Part shown: positions 34,385 through 43,755 of the stretch, one piece after another
How positions within the stretch are numbered: the first letter of the stretch is position 1
Layout: every line of letters begins with the position of its first letter
From: Levilinea saccharolytica
GTDB taxonomy: Bacteria; Chloroflexota; Anaerolineae; Anaerolineales; Anaerolineaceae
DNA length: 64,000 nucleotides
Direction of reading: 5' to 3'
Assembly: GCF_001306035.1 (NCBI RefSeq)
Contig: NZ_LGCM01000065.1
Location: forward strand, 248,001 to 312,000
Program-made: the position numbers and the translations under genes
The notes under the pieces: model-generated
What the model was told of the DNA's origin: nothing
The model's input: the letters and a program-made list of their open reading frames with translations, nothing else
Database searches by the model: none

Positions 34385-35203
34385 GTGCGTCAGGTGACGG
34401 CTGACCCCCTGGAAATTGTGGTTTACCCGCCCCTGGCCCACCTGCCCCCCGATCTGCTGCGTCCGCGCAGCGCACCCGGCAGCCAGCGCCCCCTGCGCCA
34501 GCCGCTCAGCGCCGAAACCACCCAGGCCAGCACCACCCGTGATTACGCCCCCGGCGACTCTTTGCGCCGCGTGCATTGGCCCACCACCGCCCGCCGCGAA
34601 AAATGGTCGGTGAAGGAATTTGACCCCGAAGCCGCCGCACGGGTGTGGCTGATCGTGGACAGTCAGGCTGGCGTCCAGCGCGAGGCTGAGGGCCGCAGCA
34701 GCCTGGAAGATCTGATCATCACCGCCGCCAGCCTGAGCAGCCATCTGCTGCGCAGCGGTCTGGCGGTGGGCATCCTCGCCGCCGGAAACGCCCCCCTGCC
34801 GCCGCGCCCCGGCCCCCACAGCCTGTGGGTTCTGCTGCGCGGTCTGGCCGGTCTGAACGCAGGGCCCACCTCCCTGGGCAGCGCCCTGCAAGCGTTCCAA
34901 CCTCTGCTGCTGCCGCAAGACCTGTGCGTGGTGCTGACCCCCTCGCTCGACCCCGCCTGGAGCCGCCCGCTGCGCCTGTTGGCCCATCCCCAGGCCGTCC
35001 TGTGGGCCGCCGACCCCTGCCCGCCCGAGGTCCAATCCGCGCGTCTGCGCCTGACCGCCCAGGGCATCCCCACCGAGATTCTGCTCAGCCCCCAGATTCG
35101 CGTCATCCCCGCCGCCTACGGTGCGCTGCGCCGCTGGGAATTTCGCGCCACCGGCACCGGCCGCGTGGTGGTGCAGGCCCGCCCGCGCGAGGTGCAGCCG
35201 TGA
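34385..35203 (+). CDS. DUF58 domain protein, 5'-truncated
   Basis: This is the C-terminal ~270 residues of a DUF58 protein. The family core reads TTRDYAPGDSLRRVHWPTTA followed by KWSVKEFDPE (the R-x-Y-x-x-G-D-x-x-R-x-I/V-x-W signature), then a vWA-like part starting VWLIVDSQA. DUF58 similarity actually extends upstream of GTG 34385 to about 34310 (RGIFRLGPWELRSGDPFGLF), but there is no start codon there. The N-terminal membrane helices are missing. The frame breaks where the oppositely oriented TgpA C-terminal half begins. DUF58 normally sits in a moxR-DUF58-tgpA operon, as the overlapping GTGA with the next gene shows. Confidence 0.8.
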   Translation: MRQVTADPLEIVVYPPLAHLPPDLLRPRSAPGSQRPLRQPLSAETTQASTTRDYAPGDSLRRVHWPTTARREKWSVKEFDPEAAARVWLIVDSQAGVQREAEGRSSLEDLIITAASLSSHLLRSGLAVGILAAGNAPLPPRPGPHSLWVLLRGLAGLNAGPTSLGSALQAFQPLLLPQDLCVVLTPSLDPAWSRPLRLLAHPQAVLWAADPCPPEVQSARLRLTAQGIPTEILLSPQIRVIPAAYGALRRWEFRATGTGRVVVQARPREVQP

Positions 35204-36228
35204 AAGCCGCCCTGCGCGAACGCTGGCTGCTGTGGCTGCTGCTGGTGGCGGTGTGCCTGCCGATCAGCCTCAGCCTGGGCGACACCCCCGGCTTGTCATC
35301 TCCCCCCGCGGCGCTCAGCGGGCTGTGGCTGGGCCTGCTGGTGGGCGTTTTGCTGACCTATACCCGTTTTTCCGGCTGGGGGGCGGCCGCCTACAGCCTG
35401 ACCTTGGGGTTTGCCGCCGCCGCCCAGGCCGCCGGGCGCGTGCTGCCGCCGCTCAGCGCCTGGGTGCTGCCCCTGGGCATGGACCGCCTGACCTGGCTGA
35501 ACCTGCGCGTGACGGCTTTCGGTGTGCGCATGGGCGGCTGGTGGGGTGATCTGCTCGCCCAATCCGTTCCAGACCGCGGCCTGTGGACCTTCCTGGCCGC
35601 CTGGGGACTGTGGTGCCTGGCGGTGTGGCTGGTCTGGTGGGTGCTGCGCCGTCAAAACGCCTATGCCGCCCTGCTGCCGCTGGGGCTGGCCCTCATCTTC
35701 CAAACCGTCCGCCAAGGGCAAAGCGCTAACTTGTTGTGGGCCTTCGGGTTGGCGGCCCTGGCCCTCATCGCCCACTGCGCCTTTCTCCGCCAGGCCGCCG
35801 ATTGGCAGCAGCGCGGCCTGGATACCCTTTCCGAATTCAGCGATTGGGCCCTGGGGACCGTTGCCGCCCTGGTGCTGCTGGCCGGGCTGGCGCGCCTGAC
35901 CCCCCTGGCGGCTACCCCCCAGGGCTGGGACCAAATTCGCGATTTTTTCAACCCCCCGCCTGCCCCCAGCGCATCCTGGAGCAGTTTACCCGCGCAGGCC
36001 GCCCAGGCCCTCACCCCCATTCGTCTGGAAGCCATCGGTCACCCCCCCCCGCAGGATGAAGGCGTGGTGCTGTGGGTGCGCCTCAGCGACCCGCCCCCGC
36101 CGCCCCCCGAAGCCGGAACCGCCGCGCAACCGCCCCGCCGTTACTGGCGCAGCGCCGTGTACTTTGGTCGAACCGGCCATCCTCGAAGAAGAAGAAGAGG
36201 ACGACGCGAGCGGCGACAAAAAGGATAA
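35200..36228 (+). CDS. TgpA-like transglutaminase, N-terminal membrane half fused out of frame to nusA tail
   Basis: It starts at GTG 35200, overlapping the DUF58 stop (GTGA). About seven membrane helices follow (for example ERWLLWLLLVAVCLPISL and LWTFLAAWGLWCLAVWLVWW), then a periplasmic start that ends in PPRRYWRSAVY, the conserved segment before the TgpA 'Y-T-G-x-G-W' block. At about 36160 the sequence changes abruptly: the last ~22 codons (GRTGHPRRRRRGRRERRQKG) are an out-of-frame reading of the nusA 3' end. The transglutaminase half lies at 33219-34286 in inverse orientation. The product, if made, would be an inactive membrane fragment. Confidence 0.75.
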   Translation: MKAALRERWLLWLLLVAVCLPISLSLGDTPGLSSPPAALSGLWLGLLVGVLLTYTRFSGWGAAAYSLTLGFAAAAQAAGRVLPPLSAWVLPLGMDRLTWLNLRVTAFGVRMGGWWGDLLAQSVPDRGLWTFLAAWGLWCLAVWLVWWVLRRQNAYAALLPLGLALIFQTVRQGQSANLLWAFGLAALALIAHCAFLRQAADWQQRGLDTLSEFSDWALGTVAALVLLAGLARLTPLAATPQGWDQIRDFFNPPPAPSASWSSLPAQAAQALTPIRLEAIGHPPPQDEGVVLWVRLSDPPPPPPEAGTAAQPPRRYWRSAVYFGRTGHPRRRRRGRRERRQKG

Positions 36229-36352
36229 GAAGGGTTCTAAGAAGAAAAAGAAGAAACAGGTGGTCATTTCCTATGACCCCGACCGCGATATGACCATCGT
36301 CCGCAAGAAGCACAAACGCGGTGACGGAGATTGGAGTGATTGGGAGGCCTAA
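36161..36352 (+). pseudogene. nusA: NusA, C-terminal tail only
   Basis: The frame ending at the TAA 36350-36352 reads TLVEPAILEEEEEDDASGDK, a lysine run, then VVISYDPDRDMTIVRKKHKR and GDGDWSDWEA. This acidic/basic tail with 'YDPD.D....KK.KRG...W' is the C-terminus of NusA in Anaerolineae-like bacteria, and nusA is the expected neighbour of ylxR-infB. All core domains (NTD, S1, KH) are missing; the sequence 5' of 36160 is tgpA. So nusA is interrupted by a rearrangement breakpoint, or the contig is chimeric here. Confidence 0.75.
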
Positions 36353-36372
36353 CGCCAGGCGGCGAGCGTACT

Positions 36373-36717
36373 GTGGCTAAGAAAACGCTGAAGAAAGTCA
36401 AACATGTTCCGCAAAGGACCTGCGTCGGCTGCCGGTCTGTGCTTCCCAAGCGAAACCTCATTCGCCTGGTGCGCACACCCGAAGGCGTGCAGGTGGACCC
36501 GAAAGGCAAAATGGCCGGGCGCGGTGCCTATCTGCACGACCAACGCTCTTGTTGGCTGCGCGCCCTAAAAGGCCCCCTGGCTAACGCCCTCAAGGTCGAA
36601 CTCTCCCCAACGGAACGAGCCGCTCTGCTTGCGTTTCTAGAAACCTTGCCAGAATCGGATGATGATCCCCTCTCGGGCCCGTCTTCTGCTGAAAGTCCCA
36701 GCAGTATGACACCCTGA
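36373..36717 (+). CDS. ylxR: YlxR/RnpM family RNA-binding protein
   Basis: A protein of 114 residues. HVPQRTCVGCRSVLPKRNLI and GRGAYLHDQRSCW are the hallmark blocks of YlxR, the protein encoded between nusA and infB; in Bacillus it was described as an RNase P modulator (RnpM). I start it at GTG 36373 (VAKKTLKKVKHVPQR), 20 bp after the nusA stop. A TTG at 36340 overlapping nusA is the alternative. The C-terminal ~30 residues (Ser/Pro/Asp-rich) are longer than usual. Confidence 0.88.
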   Translation: MAKKTLKKVKHVPQRTCVGCRSVLPKRNLIRLVRTPEGVQVDPKGKMAGRGAYLHDQRSCWLRALKGPLANALKVELSPTERAALLAFLETLPESDDDPLSGPSSAESPSSMTP

Positions 36718-36832
36718 CCCTCGCTGAATGGCGCGCCTCCCCCGCGCCACCTCTGCGACCCCAGGCCGCCCGAGTACGCTCTCGCAATCACCGGCTGGCA
36801 GGCCAAATGGGGTGCAATGAAGGAGGTATTTT

Positions 36833-38617
<1,785 letters not shown>

Positions 38618-38646
38618 GCGCCGTTTTGTCTGTGGAGTATTAAGTT

Positions 38647-39030
38647 ATGCCGTCTAAAGTTCGTCTTACCCGTATCGCCGACCGCATCCGTCAGGACCTG
38701 TCGGAAATGCTGATTCGCGAAGTGCAGGATCCCCGCCTCAGCGGAATTTCCATCACCGACGTCAAGGTGGATCGTGAACTGACCTTCGCCGATATCTATG
38801 TGTCTGCGGTGGAAGGCAGCGAGCGCAGCAAAGAGATTCTGGAAGGCCTGCAAAGCGCCTCCGGCTTCCTGCGCAGCCAGCTGGCCGCCCGCATTGACCT
38901 GCGCGCCTTCCCGCGCCTGCGCTTCCATTGGGATCCTACCCCCGAACGGGCCGATCACATCGAGCGCATTCTGGCCTCCCTGCGCCAGGAACCCGCCGCC
39001 CCACAGGAAAAGCCGAGCGATGAATCCTGA
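38647..39030 (+). CDS. rbfA: Ribosome-binding factor A
   Basis: A protein of 127 residues, a KH-type fold that matures the 16S rRNA 5' end. It has the typical N-terminus RLTRIADRIRQDLSEMLIRE, the VQDPRLSGISITDVKVDREL segment and the C-terminal FHWDPTPERADHIERIL. It overlaps the next start by 11 bp. Confidence 0.96.
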   Translation: MPSKVRLTRIADRIRQDLSEMLIREVQDPRLSGISITDVKVDRELTFADIYVSAVEGSERSKEILEGLQSASGFLRSQLAARIDLRAFPRLRFHWDPTPERADHIERILASLRQEPAAPQEKPSDES

Positions 39031-40033
39031 GCAAGCCCAGCAGGCCGCGCTGATCGGCGAGCGCATCCATGCCGCCTCGCATTTCACCCTCGTCTCGCAC
39101 GTCCGTCCGGACGGAGACGCGGTAGGCTCTTTGCTGGGTCTGGGGCTGTCGCTGCAGGCCGCGGGCAAAACTGTAGAAATGGTGCTGGCCGACGGTGTGC
39201 CCGACAGCTTCCGCCACCTGGAAGGCGCCAATCAGATTGTGCGCACGGCTTCGCATACCTCCGGTCTGACCGTCGTGCTGGATTGCTCCGATCTGGTCCG
39301 CACCGGCGGCGTGCTGGCAGCGCGCATTCCTGACCTGGCCTTGGATCACCACGCCACCAATCCGGGCTTTGCCCGCTACAATTTGGTTTGGCCCCAGGCC
39401 GCCGCCACCTGTGAGCTGCTGGCCGACTGCCTGCCCTTGTGGAATTTGCCCATGCCCCCTGCCGTCGCCAGCGCGCTGCTCAGCGGCCTGCTCAGCGATA
39501 CCATCGGCTTCCGTACCCCCAACGTCACCCCCCTGACCCTGCGTCTGGCCGCCGACCTGATGGAAAAAGGCGCGCCGCTGGCCAGCCTGTACCACCAGGC
39601 CCTCATCAGCCGTTCACTGGAGGCCGCCCATTTCTGGGGCGCCGGTCTGGAATTGGGCCGCCTGCAGCAGCAGGGGCGCGTCCTGTGGACCGTGCTGACC
39701 CTCTCTGACCGCAAGCAAGTCGGGTACCCTGGAAATGACGACGCCGATCTGATCAACCTCATCGCCAGCGTTGAGGGCGCCGATGTGGCCTTGATTTTTG
39801 TGGAGCAGAAAAACGGTAAAATCAAGGTCAGTTGGCGCGCCGTCCCCGGCATTGACATCTCCAAGGTTGCGCTCCAGTTTGGCGGCGGCGGACACGCTGC
39901 CGCGGCGGGCGCTGAACTCAACGGGTCCTTAGAATATGTGCAGCAGCAAGTCTTAGAAGCGACCCACCAATATCTGTCCAAACTCAACGGTCATTCAACC
40001 CAACCGGTTATGAATAAGGGGAAAGGAAAATGA
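39020..40033 (+). CDS. nrnA: DHH-family phosphoesterase, NrnA-like (nanoRNase / pAp phosphatase)
   Basis: A protein of 337 residues. The DHH domain has SHVRPDGDAVGSLLGLG (D-x-D metal motif), DCSD and DHHATN; the DHHA1 domain has the glycine-rich substrate loop in FGGGGHAAAAG. NrnA-type enzymes degrade 2-5 nt RNAs and pAp, and the gene is typically placed between rbfA and truB. The start ATG 39020 overlaps rbfA. It ends at ATGA overlapping truB. Confidence 0.93.
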   Translation: MNPEQAQQAALIGERIHAASHFTLVSHVRPDGDAVGSLLGLGLSLQAAGKTVEMVLADGVPDSFRHLEGANQIVRTASHTSGLTVVLDCSDLVRTGGVLAARIPDLALDHHATNPGFARYNLVWPQAAATCELLADCLPLWNLPMPPAVASALLSGLLSDTIGFRTPNVTPLTLRLAADLMEKGAPLASLYHQALISRSLEAAHFWGAGLELGRLQQQGRVLWTVLTLSDRKQVGYPGNDDADLINLIASVEGADVALIFVEQKNGKIKVSWRAVPGIDISKVALQFGGGGHAAAAGAELNGSLEYVQQQVLEATHQYLSKLNGHSTQPVMNKGKGK

Positions 40034-40941
40034 GCGATAATCACGGTGTAGATATAAAAAGTGCCATCTCCGGCGTTCTGGTGATTGACAAACCCGTGCG
40101 CATGACTTCGCATGATGTCGTCCAGGCCGTCCGCAAAGGCACCAACATCCGCCGTGCCGGTCACACCGGCACCCTCGATCCGCGCGCATCCGGCGTTTTA
40201 GTGGTACTCATCGGCCCCGCCGTGCGCCTGAGCGAATACGTCTCCGCCTCCGACAAGCGCTATCAGGCCATCATCCAGTTAGGCTCCTCCACCGACACCT
40301 ACGATGCCGACGGGCGAGTCATGCAGACCTCGCCGGTGGACATCACCGAGCAGCAGTTTGAGGAAGTCCTCGACACCTTTGTGGGCGAAATCGAACAGGT
40401 TCCCCCGCCCTACTCCGCCATCAAAGTCAAAGGCCGCAAAGCCTATGAAATGGCCCGCGAAGGCGAAGAGGTGGATCTGGCCCCGCGCAAGATTCAGGTT
40501 TACAGCCTGGAGCTGCTCGAATGGGCGCCCCCAGAAGCTGTCATTGATGTGTACTGCTCTTCCGGCACCTACGTGCGCTCGCTGGCCCACGACCTCGGTC
40601 AAAAACTGGGCTGCGGGGCCCATCTGGTGGGACTGCGCCGCACCAAAAGCGGCCGCTTCACCCTGCGCGACGCCGTGCCCCTGCGCAAGCTGCGCGACGC
40701 CTTCGATTCGGGCAACTGGTACCAGTACCTCATCCCTGCCGCCGAAGCCCTCTCCGATTGGCCCGCGGTGGAACTGGATCAGGAAGCGATGGACACCATC
40801 CGCCACGGCCACCGCATCCCCGCCGATGAAGGCTCCAAGGGCATGGCCCGCGGCATCAGCGAACAGGGCGAGCTGGTGGCTCTGCTTGAGTTTGATGAAG
40901 ACACCAAAGAGTGGCAGCCGCGTAAGGTCTTTTTCTCCTAA
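40030..40941 (+). CDS. truB: tRNA pseudouridine(55) synthase
   Basis: A protein of 303 residues. GVLVIDKPVRMTSHDVV starts the catalytic domain; the catalytic aspartate is in GHTGTLDPRASGVL. KRYQAIIQLGSSTDTYDADG and VPPPYSAIKVKGRKAYEMAR are further TruB signatures, and a PUA-like C-terminal part (LSDWPAVELDQEAM onward) follows. It makes pseudouridine in the T-loop of tRNA. Translationally coupled to nrnA by a 4-bp overlap. Confidence 0.97.
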   Translation: MSDNHGVDIKSAISGVLVIDKPVRMTSHDVVQAVRKGTNIRRAGHTGTLDPRASGVLVVLIGPAVRLSEYVSASDKRYQAIIQLGSSTDTYDADGRVMQTSPVDITEQQFEEVLDTFVGEIEQVPPPYSAIKVKGRKAYEMAREGEEVDLAPRKIQVYSLELLEWAPPEAVIDVYCSSGTYVRSLAHDLGQKLGCGAHLVGLRRTKSGRFTLRDAVPLRKLRDAFDSGNWYQYLIPAAEALSDWPAVELDQEAMDTIRHGHRIPADEGSKGMARGISEQGELVALLEFDEDTKEWQPRKVFFS

Positions 40942-40982
40942 ACGGCAGCCCACATTCCAGGCACACCTACGCCCGCGGTCTG

Positions 40983-41912
40983 ATGCAGCAGTTCTCTTCT
41001 CTGGACACCCCTTGTCTCCTGGCCTCCTGGGTGGCGGTTGGCGTCTTTGACGGCGTCCACCGCGGTCATCAGGCTCTGCTGACGCACTTGGCCGCCGGGG
41101 CGCATGCCGCCGGTCTGCCCGCCGCCGTGGTCACCTTTCACCCCCATCCCGCCGTCGCCCTGGGTAAGGTGCAGCCTCCCTTTTACCTCACCAGCCCGCA
41201 GCAGCGGGCTGAACAGCTTTCCAGCCTGGGCATTGACGCCCTGGTCACTTTGCCCTTCAACGCCAGCCTGGCACAGGTGGAGGCCGAAGCCTTCATGCGC
41301 CAGCTCATCCGCGCCCTCGGCCTGCGCCGTCTGCTGGTAGGCGAAGGCTTTGCCCTGGGGCGCGGCCGCCAGGGGGATATCCCCACCCTGCAAAAGCTGG
41401 GGGAGACCCTGCGCTACAGCCTGGAAGTCGTCCAACCCCAGCAGTCTGCCGATGAGATCATTTCTTCCAGCCGCGCCCGCGCCCTGCTGACCCAGGGGGA
41501 CCTGCCCCAGGTGGCCGCGCTGTTGGGCCGTCCCTACCGCATCGCCGGGCCGGTGGTGCACGGCGACGGCCGCGGGCGCACCCTCGGCATCCCCACCGCC
41601 AACATCGCCCCCTGGCCCGAACAGCTCCTGCCCCCGGCGGGCGTGTATGCCACCTGGTTCACCCTCAAAAACCAACGTTACCCCTCGGTCACCAATATCG
41701 GCTACCGCCCCACCTTCCTCGCACAAGCCCCCTCCCCTCGCGTGGAGACTCTCGTCTTTGATTTTGAGCGTGACATCTACGGAGATGATGTAGAATTAGA
41801 TTTCATCACCCGTTTGCGCCCTGAGCAGCGTTTTCCCAGCCCAGCGGAGCTCATCGCTCAGATCCAGCGGGATATCCAAAACGCACGGGAGACGCTTTCT
41901 CATGACTCATAA
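40983..41912 (+). CDS. ribF: Bifunctional riboflavin kinase / FAD synthetase
   Basis: A protein of 309 residues. The N-terminal FMN adenylyltransferase domain has VGVFDGVHRGHQALL, then TFHPHP and VGEGFALGRGRQGD. The C-terminal kinase domain has GDGRGRTLGIPTANI, GVYATW, TNIGYRPTF and FERDIYGDDVELDFITRLRPEQRF. It converts riboflavin to FMN and FAD. It overlaps the next gene, a ThyX homologue that would need FAD, by 11 bp, a sensible pairing. Confidence 0.96.
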   Translation: MQQFSSLDTPCLLASWVAVGVFDGVHRGHQALLTHLAAGAHAAGLPAAVVTFHPHPAVALGKVQPPFYLTSPQQRAEQLSSLGIDALVTLPFNASLAQVEAEAFMRQLIRALGLRRLLVGEGFALGRGRQGDIPTLQKLGETLRYSLEVVQPQQSADEIISSSRARALLTQGDLPQVAALLGRPYRIAGPVVHGDGRGRTLGIPTANIAPWPEQLLPPAGVYATWFTLKNQRYPSVTNIGYRPTFLAQAPSPRVETLVFDFERDIYGDDVELDFITRLRPEQRFPSPAELIAQIQRDIQNARETLSHDS

Positions 41913-43332
41913 CCCTCGCCAGGTTTATCTGCTCGATCCGCAAAAGCTGCCCCCCGAAACCATCGCGGTGGCCTTTGCCAAGACCTCGCGCTCTCCCCAA
42001 TCTTTTCAAGAAATCGCTGCCGAACTCACCGAAGAAAAAAGCGCCGAATTCCACGAACGCTGGGTGGTGGGTTACGGCCACGCCTCCGTGGCCGAACACG
42101 CCGTGCTGCACATCGCCGTGGAGAATATCTCCCGCCTGGCGGTGGAAGTGCTGGAATCGAACCGCCTGGCCTCTTACACCGAAAAATCCACCCGCTACCA
42201 AACCTGGACCCCTGACGGCTACTACATCCCTGAGGAGCTCAGCGCCCCCCCCTTGCGTAAAACCTACGCGGATGTCTGCCGCCTGCTCTTCGACACCTAC
42301 CAGCGTGCCCTGCCTGCCGTGCGCGAAGTGATCCGCCGGGAGAACCCACCCCAGCCCGGCGAATCCGAAGCCGCCTGGGACCGCCGCCTGCGTTCAGCTT
42401 ATGTGGATGTCTGCCGTTTCCTGCTTCCGGCGGCCTCTCTGGCCAACGTGGGCGTCACCATCAACGCCCGCGCCCTGGAACACGCCCTGCGCAAGATGAT
42501 CTCGCACCCTCTGGCCGAAGTGCGCGCCGCCGGGGAGGAGATGAAAGCCGTGGCCCAGGCCCAGGCTCCCACCCTGGTCAAATATGCCGATGCCCAGCCG
42601 TATCTGCAGCGTCTGCCCGAATTCTTCGGTGAAGCCGCCGCCGAGATTCCCACCCCCGATTCATCCGCCGCGGATTGGTGCGCGCTCATTTCCAGCGATC
42701 CCGACGGCGAAAACCGTGTGCTGGCCGCTGCCCTCTACCGCTTTGGCCAATACAGCTATCCGCAGATATTGGCCCATCTGCGCAGCCTGAACGCCAAAGG
42801 CCGCCGCGAATTGGCCCACCTGCTGCTGGACGGCCTGGAGCGCCACGATATCCCCCTGCGCGAGCTGGAATATTGCAGCTACACGGTGGATCTGACCCTG
42901 GATCAGGGGGCCTATTTTGAGCTGAAGCGCCACCGCATGATGACCCAGACCGCCCAACCCCTCAGCCCCCATCTGGGCTACGCCGTCCCCCGCCGCATCC
43001 GCACCGCTGGGATTGAGGAAGATTACCGCCGCGCCATGCAGGCCGCCGCCCAGGCCTATGAGCACCTGGCCGCCTGGAACCCGCAGGTGGCTTCTTACGT
43101 CATCCCCAACGCCTTCAACCGCCGCGTGCTGCTCCAGTTTAACCTGCGCAGCGCCTTCCATCTGGTTAACCTGCGCACCGCCGAAAACGCCCATTTCTCC
43201 ATCCGCCGCGCCGTGCTGCGCATTGCCGAACAGATCCAGGCCGCCCACCCCTTGCTGGGGGCTTATCTGCGCCTGCCCGCGGGGGAGACCTGGAAAACGG
43301 TAGAAGACGCCCATTTCGTGCAAACCGCCTGA
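41902..43332 (+). CDS. Tandem-domain ThyX-like (FAD-dependent thymidylate synthase-like) protein
   Basis: A protein of 476 residues, about twice the usual ThyX size, with two ThyX-like halves. The first half has GYGHASVAEHAVLHIAVENI and SNRLASYTEKSTRY (86-99). This aligns to the ThyX motif R-H-R-x-x-S-x-N-E-x-S-x-R-Y but lacks R-H. The second half has the R-H-R (343-345) in RHRMMTQTAQPLSPHLGY but lacks the Ser/Glu/Arg residues after it. The two halves thus look complementary, as if one chain forms a pseudo-dimer active site. Whether it makes dTMP is unproven. It overlaps ribF by 11 bp and ends the translation operon. Confidence 0.82.
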   Translation: MTHNPRQVYLLDPQKLPPETIAVAFAKTSRSPQSFQEIAAELTEEKSAEFHERWVVGYGHASVAEHAVLHIAVENISRLAVEVLESNRLASYTEKSTRYQTWTPDGYYIPEELSAPPLRKTYADVCRLLFDTYQRALPAVREVIRRENPPQPGESEAAWDRRLRSAYVDVCRFLLPAASLANVGVTINARALEHALRKMISHPLAEVRAAGEEMKAVAQAQAPTLVKYADAQPYLQRLPEFFGEAAAEIPTPDSSAADWCALISSDPDGENRVLAAALYRFGQYSYPQILAHLRSLNAKGRRELAHLLLDGLERHDIPLRELEYCSYTVDLTLDQGAYFELKRHRMMTQTAQPLSPHLGYAVPRRIRTAGIEEDYRRAMQAAAQAYEHLAAWNPQVASYVIPNAFNRRVLLQFNLRSAFHLVNLRTAENAHFSIRRAVLRIAEQIQAAHPLLGAYLRLPAGETWKTVEDAHFVQTA

Positions 43333-43358
43333 ATTTGCCCCAAAAGCAAAGTCATCTC

Positions 43359-43386
43359 TTGACAGAAGCAGCGTTTTGCCTATAAT
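43359..43386 (+). promoter_or_regulatory. Consensus promoter of the trpS-trpB2 operon
   Basis: TTGACA (43359-43364) and TATAAT (43381-43386) match the consensus fully with a 16-bp spacer. The predicted start is near 43393, at the beginning of the T-box leader. Confidence 0.88.
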
Positions 43387-43392
43387 CATACA

Positions 43393-43740
43393 AAATCATA
43401 CAGAAAGACTGTGATGAGGACGAGTACACATCGCCCCGGCGGTACAGAGAGCAGTGAATGGTGAGAGACTGCCCGTACAGTGATGTGGAATGGACCTCGG
43501 AGTTGCAGGGCAAACGCGAAAGCCAGTAGCCCGCGCCGGAGCTGCCACCGTTATCCAGGCAAAGGGTATCGCGACCTTCGGGTCTGCCGTACCCCAAAGA
43601 GTGAGGCTGGCCTTTTTCCCCTTGTGGTGCATCACCGCAGGGGATTTTTGTTAACAAGGCGCACAACAGCCTAATGTGGGTGGCACCACGGACCTGATCC
43701 AGCGTTCGTCCCAACAGGGATGAACGCTGTTTTGTTTTAG
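43393..43740 (+). promoter_or_regulatory. T-box leader (tRNA-Trp sensing riboswitch)
   Basis: The leader has the full T-box order. Stem I starts near 43405, with the GATGAGGACGAGTAC region typical of its lower internal loop. The likely specifier is TGG (43491-43493) in the context GAATGGACC, followed by the usual purine. The T-box sequence AATGTGGGTGGCACCACGG lies at 43673-43691. The terminator is a 13-bp stem, CAGCGTTCGTCCC (43700-43712) with GGGATGAACGCTG (43717-43729), followed by TTTTGTTTT. Uncharged tRNA-Trp should stabilise the antiterminator and allow transcription of trpS and trpB2. Family knowledge: T-boxes act mostly on aminoacyl-tRNA synthetase and amino acid genes. Confidence 0.93.
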
Positions 43741-43755
43741 ACGAAAGGAGACACC

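Noticed and set aside
36056-36352. Plus-strand 98-codon open frame as an independent gene
   Set aside because: Its first half is an out-of-frame reading of tgpA; only the part from ~36161 is real coding sequence, the nusA tail.
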